Positions 53,482 to 64,000 of a DNA stretch of 64,000 nucleotides are shown one piece after another. The stretch is from Apoda limacodes (Eukaryota > Arthropoda > Insecta > Lepidoptera > Limacodidae): the NCBI GenBank assembly GCA_946406115.1, contig OX291546.1, positions 17,787,019 to 17,851,018 of the forward strand, written 5' to 3'. How positions within the stretch are numbered: the stretch's first letter is position 1; the number at the start of each line of letters is the position of its first letter. The notes below the pieces were generated by a model, which was given only the letters and a program-made list of their open reading frames with translations, had not been told where the DNA came from and did no database searches. Both the position numbers and the translations under genes were made by a program.

Positions 53482-54254
53482 ACCAAAATTATGAATTTAA
53501 GCTGTGGATTATTTTTTTCAAAAATGTGGATATCTGTAAACGTAACGGGAAAAGACATGCCATCTATGTTCAAAACATCACGAAAATGAGGATACGATGT
53601 TACTCTTTCAGAATGATATTTTGCTGGGTAAAGGTTTGCCATAACACTCCATAAAAAACAAAACTCATCGTTATTCTGAATGTTAAGACAAGCCTTTTTA
53701 TTCTTTATGACTCTCGGCAGTTGTATAAATGTGGACCCCTCCCCACCCCGCAACGGTTGGTAACGGTTTACATTTACCTCCAAATGTGAAGCACTTAGGA
53801 AGGCCCAACCGCTTTCACATTGCTCAAACTCTTCAACTTTCTTTGTTAAAGTATTAACAACTTTTGAAAAAAACTTATTAAAATCGTAATTATAATAAAT
53901 TGGTATGTTTTTTGTACTGAAGGACTTAATTTCTTGCTTGTTATTTTTAAACAAAACAAAAATTGAAAATAACTCCAAATTTACCTTTAGACAGGTATGT
54001 TTTTGTAAGTTTTCACTCAAAAGTAACATTATTTTACTACGAAGAGAGTTTAAAAACATAGATAAATTATTTGGAATAGGTTCAAAAGCCACTAGTCTAT
54101 AGGAAATAATGCGTCGACGAAACGCCGAGCTAATAATTTCAACCCCATCGCTATGGCGTTGAGTTTTATCATTTTTTTTATGAGTATTGCTCCTTACGTG
54201 ACCAGTCCATGACTTATTATTGACAGATACGCTACAAACAGAACAGAAAGGCAT
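53460..54254 (-). pseudogene. DNA polymerase B, N-terminal part before a frameshift
   Basis: 264 codons beginning with 'MPFCSVCSVSVNNKSWTGHVRSNTH', a C2H2-like finger found at the start of many arthropod Polinton polymerases. Further on, 'FIQLPRVIKNKKACLNIQNNDEFCFLWSVMA' and 'SYPHFRDVLNIDGMSFPV' are the conserved region that normally leads directly into the exonuclease part. The protein sense passes into the next frame (one base different) between 53,460 and 53,496. No slippery heptamer sits in register there, so I take it as a single-base indel that splits the gene, not programmed frameshifting. Confidence 0.85.
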
Positions 54255-54390
54255 TTTTTAATGAATTAACGAAAACCAAAATATCAGAAAGTTGTTATGA
54301 AATACTTATATTAACCTCATGAATATTTAATGTATAATGCGTGAGTTCAAAAATAAAATAATGTAGAAAAATCCATTGTTAATATATTTT

Positions 54391-55378
54391 TTAGGTAAAT
54401 TTTAACTTATTATTAAAATGCGTAGGCTCACTATCCTTAAACAAGTTGAAGGCTATAGCGAGAAATTCCTGTATAGCCCCCCATTCATTGGAAGAGCTCT
54501 CACACTGTAGCTTTACCGCTGCGAGGGCTTTCTTGTACCGTTCCTCTGGTGGAGCGTCCTGAACGTCACCCGTGTTGTAAATCTTCAAATCAATGAAGAA
54601 GTCTCCTTGAAAGTTCCCAACGCGACGAGTCTGACCTGTTGAAACGCGCGATGTAAAAGAGGATGTTGTACTGTGAACACTCTTCTTGCTGCTCGATGCT
54701 TTTTCCTCAAAATTTAAAATTGTGAAGAGGTCTTTTCGGTTCTTCTTTTTTGAACTGGGAACAAAACAACAAATAAAGTTATCTTCTTATTGACATGAAG
54801 TAACTACTTAAGATTAGGTGGACCGTAAGCTTGTTTGCCACCTTGGTGGTGCAAAAAGAAATAAAATAAAATAGCATTATTTATGGTTGCGTAATAAGGG
54901 TCACATTCTATCAATCGGTAATGAATAGGTACTATCATAAAAACAATTTAATATAACAAATAATAAAAACATTTTAAAAAAATAATCTATTTTGATAACA
55001 ATCTATTATACAAATTATATACGATCATCAAACATGTATTTGCCTGCACGCGTTATGATATGATGAATCATCACATACGTCACATAATCGCTCGTGCTAC
55101 TACAAAGCAAACACCACAGAAAAGGTAAAGTATATGTATACCTATTTCAAATTTTACATTAAGTTTAGCAAAAGATTTTTAAAATAGAAACACAACTATA
55201 TAAGTACCTTGTCTTTTCGTTTAGCGTATCCGATGTAAGGCGCTTACGGGATGAGGCGATGTTTTTGGGTTTCACTGCTTTTGCACCGATTGAGGATGTG
55301 CAGAGTTTTCTAGAAGACACCGGAGGTGTAGGCGCCACCGCAAGGATTTCTTGGCTGGATTCGAACTCTGAGTCAGAC
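54391..55378 (-). CDS. Spliced gene inside the Polinton, unknown function
   Basis: Two minus-strand exons join in frame. Exon 55,378-55,208 (171 bases) has acceptor TTTATTTCACAG and donor AAG|GTACTT; exon 54,754-54,391 has acceptor TTTTGTTCCCAG and runs to TAA. The joined product has about 177 residues here, a Ser/Lys-rich part ('SDSEFESSQEILAVAPTPPV', 'SSRKRLTSDTL') and a better-ordered end ('GDFFIDLKIYNTGDVQD', 'EEWGAIQEF'-like 'NEWGAIQEFLAIAFNLF'). No domain is recognised; the 5' end is missing. A possible further exon at 55,513-55,472 has good splice sites but does not fit the phase. Exons are much richer in GC than the viral genes, and the 453-bp intron contains a LINE tail scrap (about 54,815-54,850), so capture of a host gene is likely. 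Confidence 0.6.
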
Positions 55379-55513
55379 CTGTGAAATAAATAGAAATAAT
55401 AAAATCAACTATAAGAAAAAAACATTTAAAAACAAAAAAAAATTTTTTGTTATAAGTAGGTACTTACTTACATTTTTCAATATCAGAATAACTGGATTTA
55501 ACACCGGAAGCAA

Positions 55514-57610
55514 CTGTATTTAATGCACAAATTTTCAAAAAAATATGTAATTACTTGTAGCCTGTGTGAGCTTATAAGCTATTGAATATAGATTCGTCAG
55601 CAAAAATAGAAAAACCGGTCAAGAGCGAGTCATAACAACACCTAATTTTTATTACTACGATATCTACCTTTTAAAACTCCTATTTTTTATCATTAGAGGT
55701 TTGAAATAATTTGACATGTACTAGGTAATAATTACAAATAATTCCTGCAGATGTAATTACACATAGACAAACATTAAAAATCATCTTAACACATAACTTT
55801 ATACCTTCTCTATACTATTCAGTTGTTTAAAATTGAAATATGTCTAAAGTTAATAACGTCTATAACGAAGTTTTCAATTTTACTCAAACAGCTCATGACT
55901 AGATAAAATGTACCGTTTGATTTTTTTAAATTGAACCCAATCGAACCCTAAATCAATAATATTGCATACTTTGCAATTATCACGCTTAGGTATTCTTTGT
56001 CGCCTTGCGTCAAAGGATGTGTAGTAAATTGATATTAGGTCGCGGTAAAATGTTGAAAATGTCGCACTGTAGACATTTGACCAAATGGTTAAAAATCTAA
56101 GTTACATTTCTTATTAAAATTATCCTTTATTAACTCCTTCATATATTATAAAATACTAATTGTCAAATAAAATTAATGCTTCGCGAATTGCACCCCTCTC
56201 AACACATATTTCGGCAAAATACCACACTTAAAAATCATAAACAAAAACTTAGATTTAAACTTATGTTTTCGAAAACTGGATTCGTTAGTTATTGTACTTA
56301 TAACTTCAATAATTTAATTTTGAGACGTTGTATGATTTTTTTCATAAAAAGAGGGAAAAAACACTAAGTAGTACTTTTCTTATATGACTCGCTATACAAC
56401 AAAGATTACAAAAACTTTATATAAAAATAAGCAATACGGATATATTTACTATCGTATGTTTTTTAACTTGACTGTAACATTTCGCAATAGATGAACTTCT
56501 CATATTATGTTCGTGATACTATTTTATGCTTGCAAGGCTCTTTGTTTATGTATTTGTCGCTGAACTATACATGATACTTTAAAATATTACATTAATGAAA
56601 TACCAAATTATAAAAAAGACAAATCGGTTACGAACCCACATAGAACTATATTAACTAAAATGTATTTATAATATATTTATGTACTTAAATTAATCCACCA
56701 ATTTGCGGCCGGCCGGTGCGGTGGCCAATAGCCTAAGCCTCCTTTATCTAACGAAGGCTTTGCTTCTGTGGTAGGGACAAATAACCTAAATTCGCTATTA
56801 TGAACAATCATCTAAAATTTTGCATAATATAAAATTTGCTTAAAAATAATAAAACTTATTTTCTCAATGAATGTGAAAACAAATTGTTTTTTTTCAGTTA
56901 AATTAATCACTCATATTTGTAAGTATGTGAGAATATATTAATATAACCTAGATATTATACTACAAAACAATAAGATACTGGTGTTAAAACGTATACTAAA
57001 CACGATTGAATTGCTCTAAATTCCGAAGTGTTCAAGATTCATTGGTCGGAGTATAAGCAAAACGTGAGAATTATTTCTATAATAATTATTATAACTCATT
57101 TCTCATAGAAACTTGTAGCGCTGTGAACACGTCTCAAAACTTTAATTAGTGAAAGTGCAATTACCAAAATCAAGAAAAGTGATCAAGCAGTACTTACTTA
57201 TTTATATACTGTAAGTAAAGTGTGTTACTTATTTATTTATTGTAAAATTAAAAATAAATAATATATAATTTTTAGTTGTTCATTTTGTCAAGTAAATAGA
57301 GATTTTTTTAATGTAACATTTTATTGCTCATTGGAAATATTCTGATTATATTAGGATAAAATAAAAAATATGCTGATAAAATTATTAGACATGTAATTAA
57401 CGTTTTCACAATGGTTTTTGCTCAGCTCAGCTCTCAGTATTATAACACTGTTGCAATTATCATGATTTTATTTATATTTAATTAATGCAACAGTTTATTT
57501 TTTTTATATTTTTTTAGATCTGCACTAGATCTTCCTTAGTACGGATTCAATGCCTTAATCTAATTTATTATTTCATCTTAAAAATAAAAATCCCTGTTAT
57601 CTTACTGCTA
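55514..57610. other. Polinton interior, no gene recognised
   Basis: AT-rich sequence with a scrap of the AACCGGTCAAGAGCGAGTC repeat near 55,610 and a GC-rich phrase (GCGGCCGGCCGGTGCGGTGG) near 56,706. The short frame at 56,176-56,367 has no recognisable features. Host repeats inside the element show that host DNA has entered it. Confidence 0.35.
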
Positions 57611-57706
57611 GTTTCCTTTTTATTAGTCAAAACTGTAGGTACCTGTGTTCAAGGTATAGTTTCCTTTTTATTAGTCAAAACTGTAGGTACCTGTGTTCAA
57701 GGTATA
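57611..57706. repeat. Exact 48-bp tandem duplication
   Basis: Two directly adjacent copies of a 48-bp unit that begins TAGTTTCCTTTTTATTAGTC and ends TGTGTTCAAGGTA. Confidence 0.8.
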
Positions 57707-57767
57707 AAATTTGTATAGAAAAACACCGTAAAACTATAATAATTATATTTTTTTAAATTGTTTGCAG

Positions 57768-57982
57768 AGAAGACAGTGCTGCGACTTTAAGAACTGTCAG
57801 CTTTCAAGTATTTAAGACCCAAGTACCTACATGGGACATTCAGGTAACTCGCTGGTTTTCAATATTTTTAATAACTGTAAAAGAACCTTGTCAGTGCTAA
57901 TATATTTTATTGTTCGCAGGTACTATGCTTCTTACCAGACCAGACTTCACTACACTATAAAGAAAAGTATTTACTTTTGTAA
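57768..57982 (+). CDS. Last two exons of a spliced plus-strand gene
   Basis: Exon 57,768-57,843 is preceded by a polypyrimidine tract and TTTGCAG and ends CAG|GTAACT. A 76-bp intron follows with a CTAAT branch point and TTGTTCGCAG. The next exon, 57,920-57,982, continues the frame to TAA. The product end reads 'EDSAATLRTVSFQVFKTQ', 'VPTWDIQ', then 'VLCFLPDQTSLHYKEKYL'. The first exon begins in phase 2, so at least one upstream exon is missing from my reading. No family is recognised. With the minus-strand spliced gene this makes two intron-bearing genes in the element's right arm. Confidence 0.5.
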
Positions 57983-58269
57983 CCTGTTCAAATTAAAAAA
58001 AACCTATCCTACCAAAACTCTATAGTTCACTCAAAGCAGTAATGAACTTTGATTGAGCTGTAGATATTTCCACATTGTTTTATTTCCAACATTGTTTTAT
58101 TTTTTATACACCTGCAGGTAATTCTTCTATGGTAAAATGGTAAAAGATAAATGGTAAAAGGTATTTGGTTTTTCAAAAGGTAAAGGTGATTTTTTTTTTT
58201 TTTTTAATTTTTTTCTTTTATTTATTATGAATTCGATCGTTCGATCTGTTCACTAATTTGGAACATTAA

Positions 58270-60190
58270 ACAATCGCGGTTGGCGTGGGGTGATCTTACC
58301 ACGGGCTCCCCGGGCGGAATCTTACCATGGGTCTGTCAACCAATTGCGATTGTGTTAGGAATTCCTTTCAGCGGGGTTGATCTTACCACGGGCTCCCCAG
58401 GAAGAACTTACCACGGGTCTTCCAACTGAAAGGTTTAGGATATACACGGTTCACAGAGTGATCTTACCACGGGCTCTCTGTAATCGTGTTTTAGGTGTCG
58501 CGTTCAATAAGGTGATCTTACCATGGGCTCCAAGTTGAACGTGTTAGGAATTCCTTTCGGTGGGGTTGATCTTACCACGGGCACCCCAGGAAGAACTTAC
58601 CACGGGTCTTCCAACTGAAAGGTTTAGGATATACACGGTTCACAGAGTGATCTTACCACGGGCTCTCTGTAATCGTGTTTTAGGTATCGCGTTCAATAAG
58701 GTGATCTTACCATGGGCTCCAAGTTGAACGTGTTAGGAATTCCTTTCGGTGGGGTTGATCTTACCACGGGCACCCCAGGAAGAACTTACCACGGGTCTTC
58801 CAACTGAAAGGTTTAGGACATACACGGTTCACAGAGTGATCTTACCACGGGCTCTCTGTAATCGTGTTTTAGGTGTCGCGTTCAATAAGGTGATCTTACC
58901 ATGGGCTCCAAGTTGAACGTGTTAGGAATTCCTTTCGGTGGGGTTGATCTTACCACGGGCACCCCAGGAAGAACTTACCACGGGTCTTCCAACTGAAAGG
59001 TTTAGGATATACACGGTTCACAGAGTGATCTTACCACGGGCTCTCTGTAATCGTGTTTTAGGTATCGCGTTCAATAAGGTGATCTTACCATGGGCTCCAA
59101 GTCGAACGTGTTAGGAATTCCTTTCGGTGGGGTTGATCTTACCACGGGCACCCCAGGAAGAACTTACCACGGGTCTTCCAACTGAAAGGTTTAGGATATA
59201 CACGGTTCACAGAGTGATCTTACCACGGGCTCTCTGTAATCGTGTTTTAGGTATCGCGTTCAATAAGGTGATCTTACCATGGGCTCCAAGTTGAACGTGT
59301 TAGGAATTCCTTTCGGTGGGGTTGATCTTACCACGGGCACCCCAGGAAGAACTTACCACGGGTCTTCCAACTGAAAGGTTTAGGACATACACGGTTCACA
59401 GAGTGATCTTACCACGGGCTCTCTGTAATCGTGTTTTAGGTATCGCGTTCAATAAGGTGATCTTACCATGGGCTCCAAGTCGAACGTGTTAGGAATTCCT
59501 TTCGGTGGGGTTGATCTTACCACGGGCACCCCAGGAAGAACTTACCACGGGTCTTCCAACTGAAAGGTTTAGGATATACACGGTTCACAGAGTGATCTTA
59601 CCACGGGCTCTCTGTAATCGTGTTTTAGGTGTCGCGTTCAATAAGGTGATCTTACCATAGGCTCCAAGTGGAACGTGTTAGGAATTCCTTTCGGTGGGGT
59701 TGATCTTACCACGGGCACCCCAGGAAGAACTTACCACGGGTCTTCCAACTGAAAGGTTTAGGATATACACGGTTCACAGAGTGATCTTACCACGGGCTCT
59801 CTGTAATCGTGTTTTAGGTATCGCGTTCAATAAGGTGATCTTACCATGGGCTCCAAGTTGAACGCGTTAGGAATTCCTTTCGGTGGGGTTGATCTTACCA
59901 CGGGCACCCCAGGAAGAACTTACCACGGGTCTTCCAACTGAAAGGTTTAGGATATACACGGTTCACAGAGTGATCTTACCACGGGCTCTCTGTAATCGTG
60001 TTTTAGGTATCGCGTTCAATAAGGTGATCTTACCATGGGCTCCAAGTTGAACGTGTTAGGAATTCCTTTCGGTGGGGTTGATCTTACCACGGGCACCCCA
60101 GGAAGAACTTACCACGGGTCTTCCAACTGAAAGGTTTAGGATATACACGGTTCACAGAGTGATCTTACCACGGGCTCTCTGTAATCGTGT
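58270..60190 (+). repeat. 189-bp tandem array of nested hairpins
   Basis: The unit start GTGTTAGGAATTCC recurs at 58,352, 58,541, 58,730, 58,919, 59,108, 59,297, 59,486, 59,675, 59,864 (as GCG) and 60,053, always 189 bp apart. Each unit contains four copies of CTTACCA(C/T)GGG, each between complementary arms: GGGG/CCCC, GGAAGA/TCTTCC, ACACGGTTCACAGAG/CTCTGTAATCGTGT, and CGCGTTCAA/TTGAACGTG; the first two are enclosed by CCTTTCGG/CTGAAAGG. TTTAGG or GTTAGG linkers separate the domains. A divergent leader (58,270-58,353) has the same two-loop plan with new arms ACAATCGC/GCGATTGT. The array lies 35 bases from the right terminus. Confidence 0.9.
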
Positions 60191-60225
60191 TAAGGACAAC
60201 GTGTTTCAAAAGGCGAACGATGACT

Positions 60226-60330
60226 GATCTCAAAAACATAATATTGGGCACGCTAAGCCACCGGAGTGCAGGCGAACGGAGTGAGCCTGATGACACGGAG
60301 GTGGTCTAGAGTGCCCAATATTATACTACT
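60226..60330 (-). repeat. Polinton right terminal inverted repeat
   Basis: Exact complement of 42,156-42,260. The target duplication AACTTC follows at 60,331-60,336. Confidence 0.93.
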
Positions 60331-60336
60331 AACTTC

Positions 60337-61400
60337 GTCATATATAGACGGATTTGCAAAAATCTTTTTTTATTTAAAAGGGTCCCTTCCGAGGTGATCC
60401 CATATAAATGTAGTGAACTGAAACTTTTGGTGAAAAAAAATGATTGGAGTAAATTTGGAACTGGTGAAACGCCTTTTATGTTGATGATTGTATAAAATTT
60501 TGTTAGAGTATGGATGTTCTAGTGCACAAAAAAAGCAATTCGTCACTCAAATTGACAAAAAGATGCACTAAAAAGGTAAAAATAATTACTTATTTCCAAA
60601 AATCTGATCTTAATTACAGTTTGAAGTTGGTTTATATGCACCTAACAGTTTATAACACACTTCACTTGCATGATTGCTATTTGTGTCTGTTTGTTAGCTA
60701 CCAATCTTTTGTAGATGCTTGCCTTGGTATTTTCTGCGTTGTGATGCCAAATAAAGAATTGTCTATGTCTATGTTGAATATGATGGCAATAAAACGCAAT
60801 TTTGTAGAAGTATTTTTTGTTTTAATCCCGCAATCTCATATTGCGGGAAAAATATAAAAGTGTCAAAAGAAAGGGCGTATCATAATGATTGTGAAAACAT
60901 AATATAAATAAATTAATGATGTGTTTCCATAATTTTAGTCATTCATATTATTGTAATTGCTTTGCAAATATAGCGTGACGAAACACAAAAGTAAGGGTGT
61001 ACACTATACATACATGGGTGCAGTGTTTCAAATAAATCTATTTATCCAAATAAACATATAAGGCTAAAAATGATCGCATTTTAAAACAAATCAAGTACCT
61101 AGTATATTCTGATCTATTGTTTTTCTCCGGCATTGTGAAGCTTGAATGAAGCAATTCACTCCGCAGCTGAAGGAAAATGAAAAAGAAAATAAATTCTGTG
61201 ACGACGACAGAAGATAAATCGTCAGTGTACCCAGTTCATTAGTTGACGTTTTAAATTGTGCGCAAACGTAAATATGCCGCAGTCTTAGGCTGCGGCCACA
61301 AGCCAATTAATTGTAATGTACACCTACTATTGTGATACTGTCAGAGAGGAAAATAACAACAGGATGTTTGGGAATTTTATGAATATTTCTATTTTTTTTT
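60337..61400. other. Right flank, repeat scraps
   Basis: GCACTAAAAAGGTAAAAATA..TTATTTCCAAAAATCTGATC at 60,565-60,665 is an arm of the foldback repeat at 15,735. Part of the 115-codon frame at 60,510-60,857 overlaps it, so I do not regard that frame as a gene. Confidence 0.4.
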
Positions 61401-61645
61401 TGACTAACTATGCAGTTGGCTGATGCTGCCATTACTACTCCACCGGAATGTTTGGGGCGAGACTCTGAAGGAGTTTCAGCCCATATAGCGCCTTACGCTC
61501 AAGGGCTCCCCGCGGGGGGAACCTCGGCTTGGGTTGTCGCTCTTGGGGTCGTCCCTTCGACCAGCGTGAGCCTCGAACCCGAAGGTGAGTCAGTGCGAGG
61601 AGGGCCACGTTACGCGGTTGCGGTTGCGATTGCGAATATTCCATA
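61401..61645. other. GC-rich segment, open on both strands, unidentified
   Basis: About 240 bp of GC-rich sequence that is open for 69-90 codons on both strands. Neither translation resembles a protein family I know. It has the texture of a transposon fragment. Confidence 0.3.
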
Positions 61646-61711
61646 CATCCATCTAAGGTACTTTATGATACTGAATGAGTAGTTGAAATAATAATAATAA
61701 TAAATAATTAT

Positions 61712-61965
61712 TTTTGGACATTACACTCAGTGCTGTCTAGCCCCAAAGTAAGCAAAGCTTGTGTTATGGATACCAGAAAACGGATACAAATACATATATA
61801 TTACTTTTTTTTGGTAAATACATACTAATCATATATACACTAATCATAGTACACTCAGGACAAACACAAATGTTTATCACATAAATATTTATTCAGTGCG
61901 GGAATCGAATCCACACCCTATGCACAGCAGCCGGCCACACTACTAACTATGCTGCGAGGGAGACT
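61712..61965 (-). mobile_element. tRNA-derived SINE, second copy
   Basis: Closely similar to 2,231-2,494 in the same orientation: tail TTTGGACATTACACTCAG with AAGTAAGCAAAGCTTGTGTT, and a tRNA-like head whose complement holds GGATTCGATTCCCGCACTG and an A-box-like AGCATAGTTAGTAGTG. Confidence 0.65.
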
Positions 61966-62699
61966 TAAATAAACAAACTATTTTGTACTAGTATGCATGT
62001 GCAATATTCGCATAGCTTGTCGAATTTCGTCTACCAGCCGAATTTGAAAATTTTTTTTTGGTTTTGACAGCCCCAATCCTTGAAGAAGGCTATTAAACAT
62101 CAAGTAGTAGTAGGAGCTGAGCAAGAACCAAACAAAACACAAAAAACCCTAAGAGAAAATGGTTTTTTTACATTTACACTATGACAAACAACGAATGACC
62201 GACCAGTCGATAACATACGACGATTATGTGTAAAGTGATACAAAGAATGCGTGAAAACAATTCCTTATGGCACGTTACTATTTCAACAGGCTAGGGCGGT
62301 TGAGGGCTAAGCTAAAAATGAAGAAATAGCGCGCGGGCGAGAGATGCGACAGGGGATGTCAGTTTTAATAATATAATGTATTTTGAATTACCCACTGAAC
62401 CTTATTACTCTCTGCTTTGCTGCAATAAAGTTCAACATCATACATAGATGTTTTTTTTTTTAAACATATTACAAGATGACCCTAGGAAGCTTTATTATAA
62501 GTTTCTTTGTCATTTATATGATTTTAAGTAATAAATAATCATCAATAGTCGTTGTAAATTAACCTTAAGCCTTAACATTTCCATAATTTTAGGGCTATTC
62601 AGAAACCACGAAGAAGTATTGCTCTATTGACGCGGATCCGGCCATTTGTTACAGCGAAATAAACGATAAAGATATGGCTCAGAAATTCGTTCCGAAATC

Positions 62700-62785
62700 A
62701 GATATGTTATAAGGTCACCGGTGTCCTACGTGGCGCCATGATACAGGATAGGGTCCGGTCACCGGCGTCCTACATGGCAGACAAC
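62700..62785. repeat. Two copies of a TCACCGG-GTCCTAC-TGGC phrase
   Basis: GGTCACCGGTGTCCTACGTGGC and a version with two changes recur about 45-55 bp apart. Origin unknown. Confidence 0.45.
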
Positions 62786-62833
62786 GTGTTAATACAAGTA
62801 GTAGTTTTGCCGTGGCTTTGCCCTGTATTTACT

Positions 62834-62837
<4 letters not shown>

Positions 62838-62869
<32 letters not shown>
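62838..62869. repeat. (AC)n microsatellite
   Basis: About 15 uninterrupted AC dinucleotides. Confidence 0.9.
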
Positions 62870-62873
<4 letters not shown>

Positions 62874-64000
62874 TCTATCATCATCTTTTAATACACACAT
62901 TTGAATCACGATGGTATTTTGATATGGGATGGTAATCTTTAAAATCATCATGTACAAGCGAACCGATATCGCGTGCCTATAATTACACTATATTTACGCA
63001 CCCTCCTACACGGAATTTCACTGCATTCAAGAACAAGTTAACTCACTTATACCTACTAAAATAGGCCAGGCCAGGCCCTGTATGTGTTACTTATAGGTAC
63101 ATAGTTATTTTCAAGTACGGGCTGAATTACAATACTGTTCTGTTTATACTATGCCTGGAAGGCTTAATCGGGCGCTGAATACTACGGATATTTGGTATGT
63201 AAGTTAATTATGCATAAACGGGAACACAGATACCTACTTCGATGATGTCCTGGATCAATACATAGTATTGCTTCTACGTATATCAAAAAGGCATTAGGTT
63301 TCGCCGTAATACCACTAAGCATGGCTAGTTTTTTTAAAAAAAACCATAGTGCTTTATAAATGACGGAGATCTGACGTAACAAAAATTAAAAAAAAAAAAC
63401 ATGCAACCGAATTGAGAACCTCCTCCCTTTTTGGAAAAGTCGGTTAACAAGTGCATCAAAACGCAAAAACCTATTATACTTATTAGTAAACAAAAATAGA
63501 TTCCTAATTCGAGGCCCTGGTGGTGTGTTGTATCTATTAAAAGCTATTAAAGCGTTTAGTATGTACCTAAATAAGTTGTTATCGTCGTGTTCGTAGTGGG
63601 CTATAAGTGTATACGTCGAGAATAAAATACGTGGTAATTGGCGTATATAGTTGAAAAGGATTCTCAATAGTTTGGAACCGAGCCAAAGGCTCATTTTATC
63701 GGCCAGGAACGCTTTTATATAAATATTTAATATAGCACTTCAATAATTACCATGTATGTTCTCTACCTGAATATTAATGTTACGTAAGCCTGCCGATTAA
63801 AAAATAATTCAACAATTGCACCATTTTCGAAAAATCGCATTCCAAAGGAATTATCATAGTAGTAAAAGAGGTACCTACATTATCCATTTTCCTTTTAAAA
63901 TATTACCTATAAGTACTTTTAGTTGAGCTATTATGTCACGATTGAGAAAATAATTACTACGTTTTACTCAATGCCTAAGTACATACAATTTTACATCAGT
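62870..64000. other. No gene seen
   Basis: AT-rich sequence. The 102-codon minus-strand frame at 63,386-63,694 has no recognisable domain. Confidence 0.3.

Larger units (their letters stand above)
42156..60330. mobile_element. Complete Polinton/Maverick (adintovirus-like) element
   Basis: The 18,175-bp element has identical 105-bp inverted termini beginning AGTAGTATAATATT and a 6-bp target duplication. It encodes the full Polinton set: packaging ATPase, retroviral-type integrase, PLA2-type minor protein, adenain-like protease, penton-like and double jelly-roll capsid proteins and protein-primed DNA polymerase B. Genes on the left half run rightward and those on the right half run leftward, converging near 49.2-49.4 kb. 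Identical termini suggest a recent insertion, but one stop codon and two frameshifts break three genes. The right 2 kb is a tandem array. Confidence 0.95.

Noticed and set aside
53460..53500. Programmed frameshifting in polB
   Set aside because: No X XXY YYZ heptamer in register and a functional polymerase would need the fusion in every copy; a one-base indel is simpler.
55472..55513. Third exon of the minus-strand spliced gene
   Set aside because: Splice sites are good, but joining it to the next exon gives a stop or the wrong frame.
58270..60190. CRISPR array
   Set aside because: The units are fully repeated without unique spacers, in a eukaryotic element, and have nested inverted arms instead.
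61410..61682. 90-codon GC-rich frame as a protein gene
   Set aside because: The opposite strand is equally open, no start context or family resemblance.

Overview
This window looks like a stretch of a moth or butterfly (Lepidoptera) genome. It is AT-rich, intron-bearing signals are eukaryotic, and it is full of dispersed repeats typical of that order: tRNA-derived SINEs, RTE/CR1/jockey-like LINE relics, the repeat beginning around 'aaccggccaagtgcgagt', and small inverted-repeat elements. I found no host housekeeping gene and no tRNA or rRNA gene. Two large mobile elements carry nearly all of the real coding sequence.

Region by region. 1-21,984: old repeat debris, LINE fragments (3,276-3,570; 5,755-6,270; 8,311-8,900; 10,290-10,570; 17,548-17,845), MITE-like elements, SINEs and long stretches with no recognisable content. 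21,989-28,850: a Ty3/gypsy-type LTR retrotransposon with almost identical LTRs, a TAGT target duplication, a tRNA-Lys type primer site, and one open reading frame of 1,105 codons that runs gag - protease - integrase; reverse transcriptase and almost all of RNase H are missing, in frame. 28,855-42,149: more debris, a read-through-identical 1,849-bp tandem duplication (33,015-36,712), minisatellites, and a 967-bp element with G-rich 26-bp inverted termini (39,554-40,520) that carries six further internal copies of a terminal motif. 42,156-60,330: a complete Polinton/Maverick (adintovirus-like) element of 18,175 bp with identical 105-bp terminal inverted repeats and a 6-bp AACTTC target duplication. 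60,337-64,000: SINE, microsatellite and unidentified sequence.

The Polinton has two convergent gene blocks. Plus strand: packaging ATPase, a conserved protein of unknown function, a small protein broken by a stop codon, integrase, a phospholipase A2-type minor virion protein, an adenain-like protease, penton-like minor capsid protein, a 47-residue basic protein, the double jelly-roll major capsid protein, and a 158-residue conserved protein. Minus strand: a protein-primed DNA polymerase B (split by a frameshift), a small gene also split by a frameshift, a 95-codon gene, and a spliced gene with host-like base composition. A second spliced exon pair lies on the plus strand at 57.8-58.0 kb. Together these would supply replication, integration, packaging, capsid assembly and maturation of a virus-like particle.

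The most interesting signals are: (1) a textbook -1 ribosomal frameshift heptamer, A AAA AAC, directly before the stop codon of the PLA2 gene and in the correct phase to fuse it to the protease, which has no usable upstream AUG; (2) a 1.9-kb array of exact 189-bp units beside the right terminus, in which about 41 copies of a CTTACCACGGG-type motif each sit in the loop of a different complementary stem; (3) terminal repeats that are themselves self-complementary; (4) spliced, non-viral-looking genes inside the element; (5) the LTR element that lost RT but kept one open frame.
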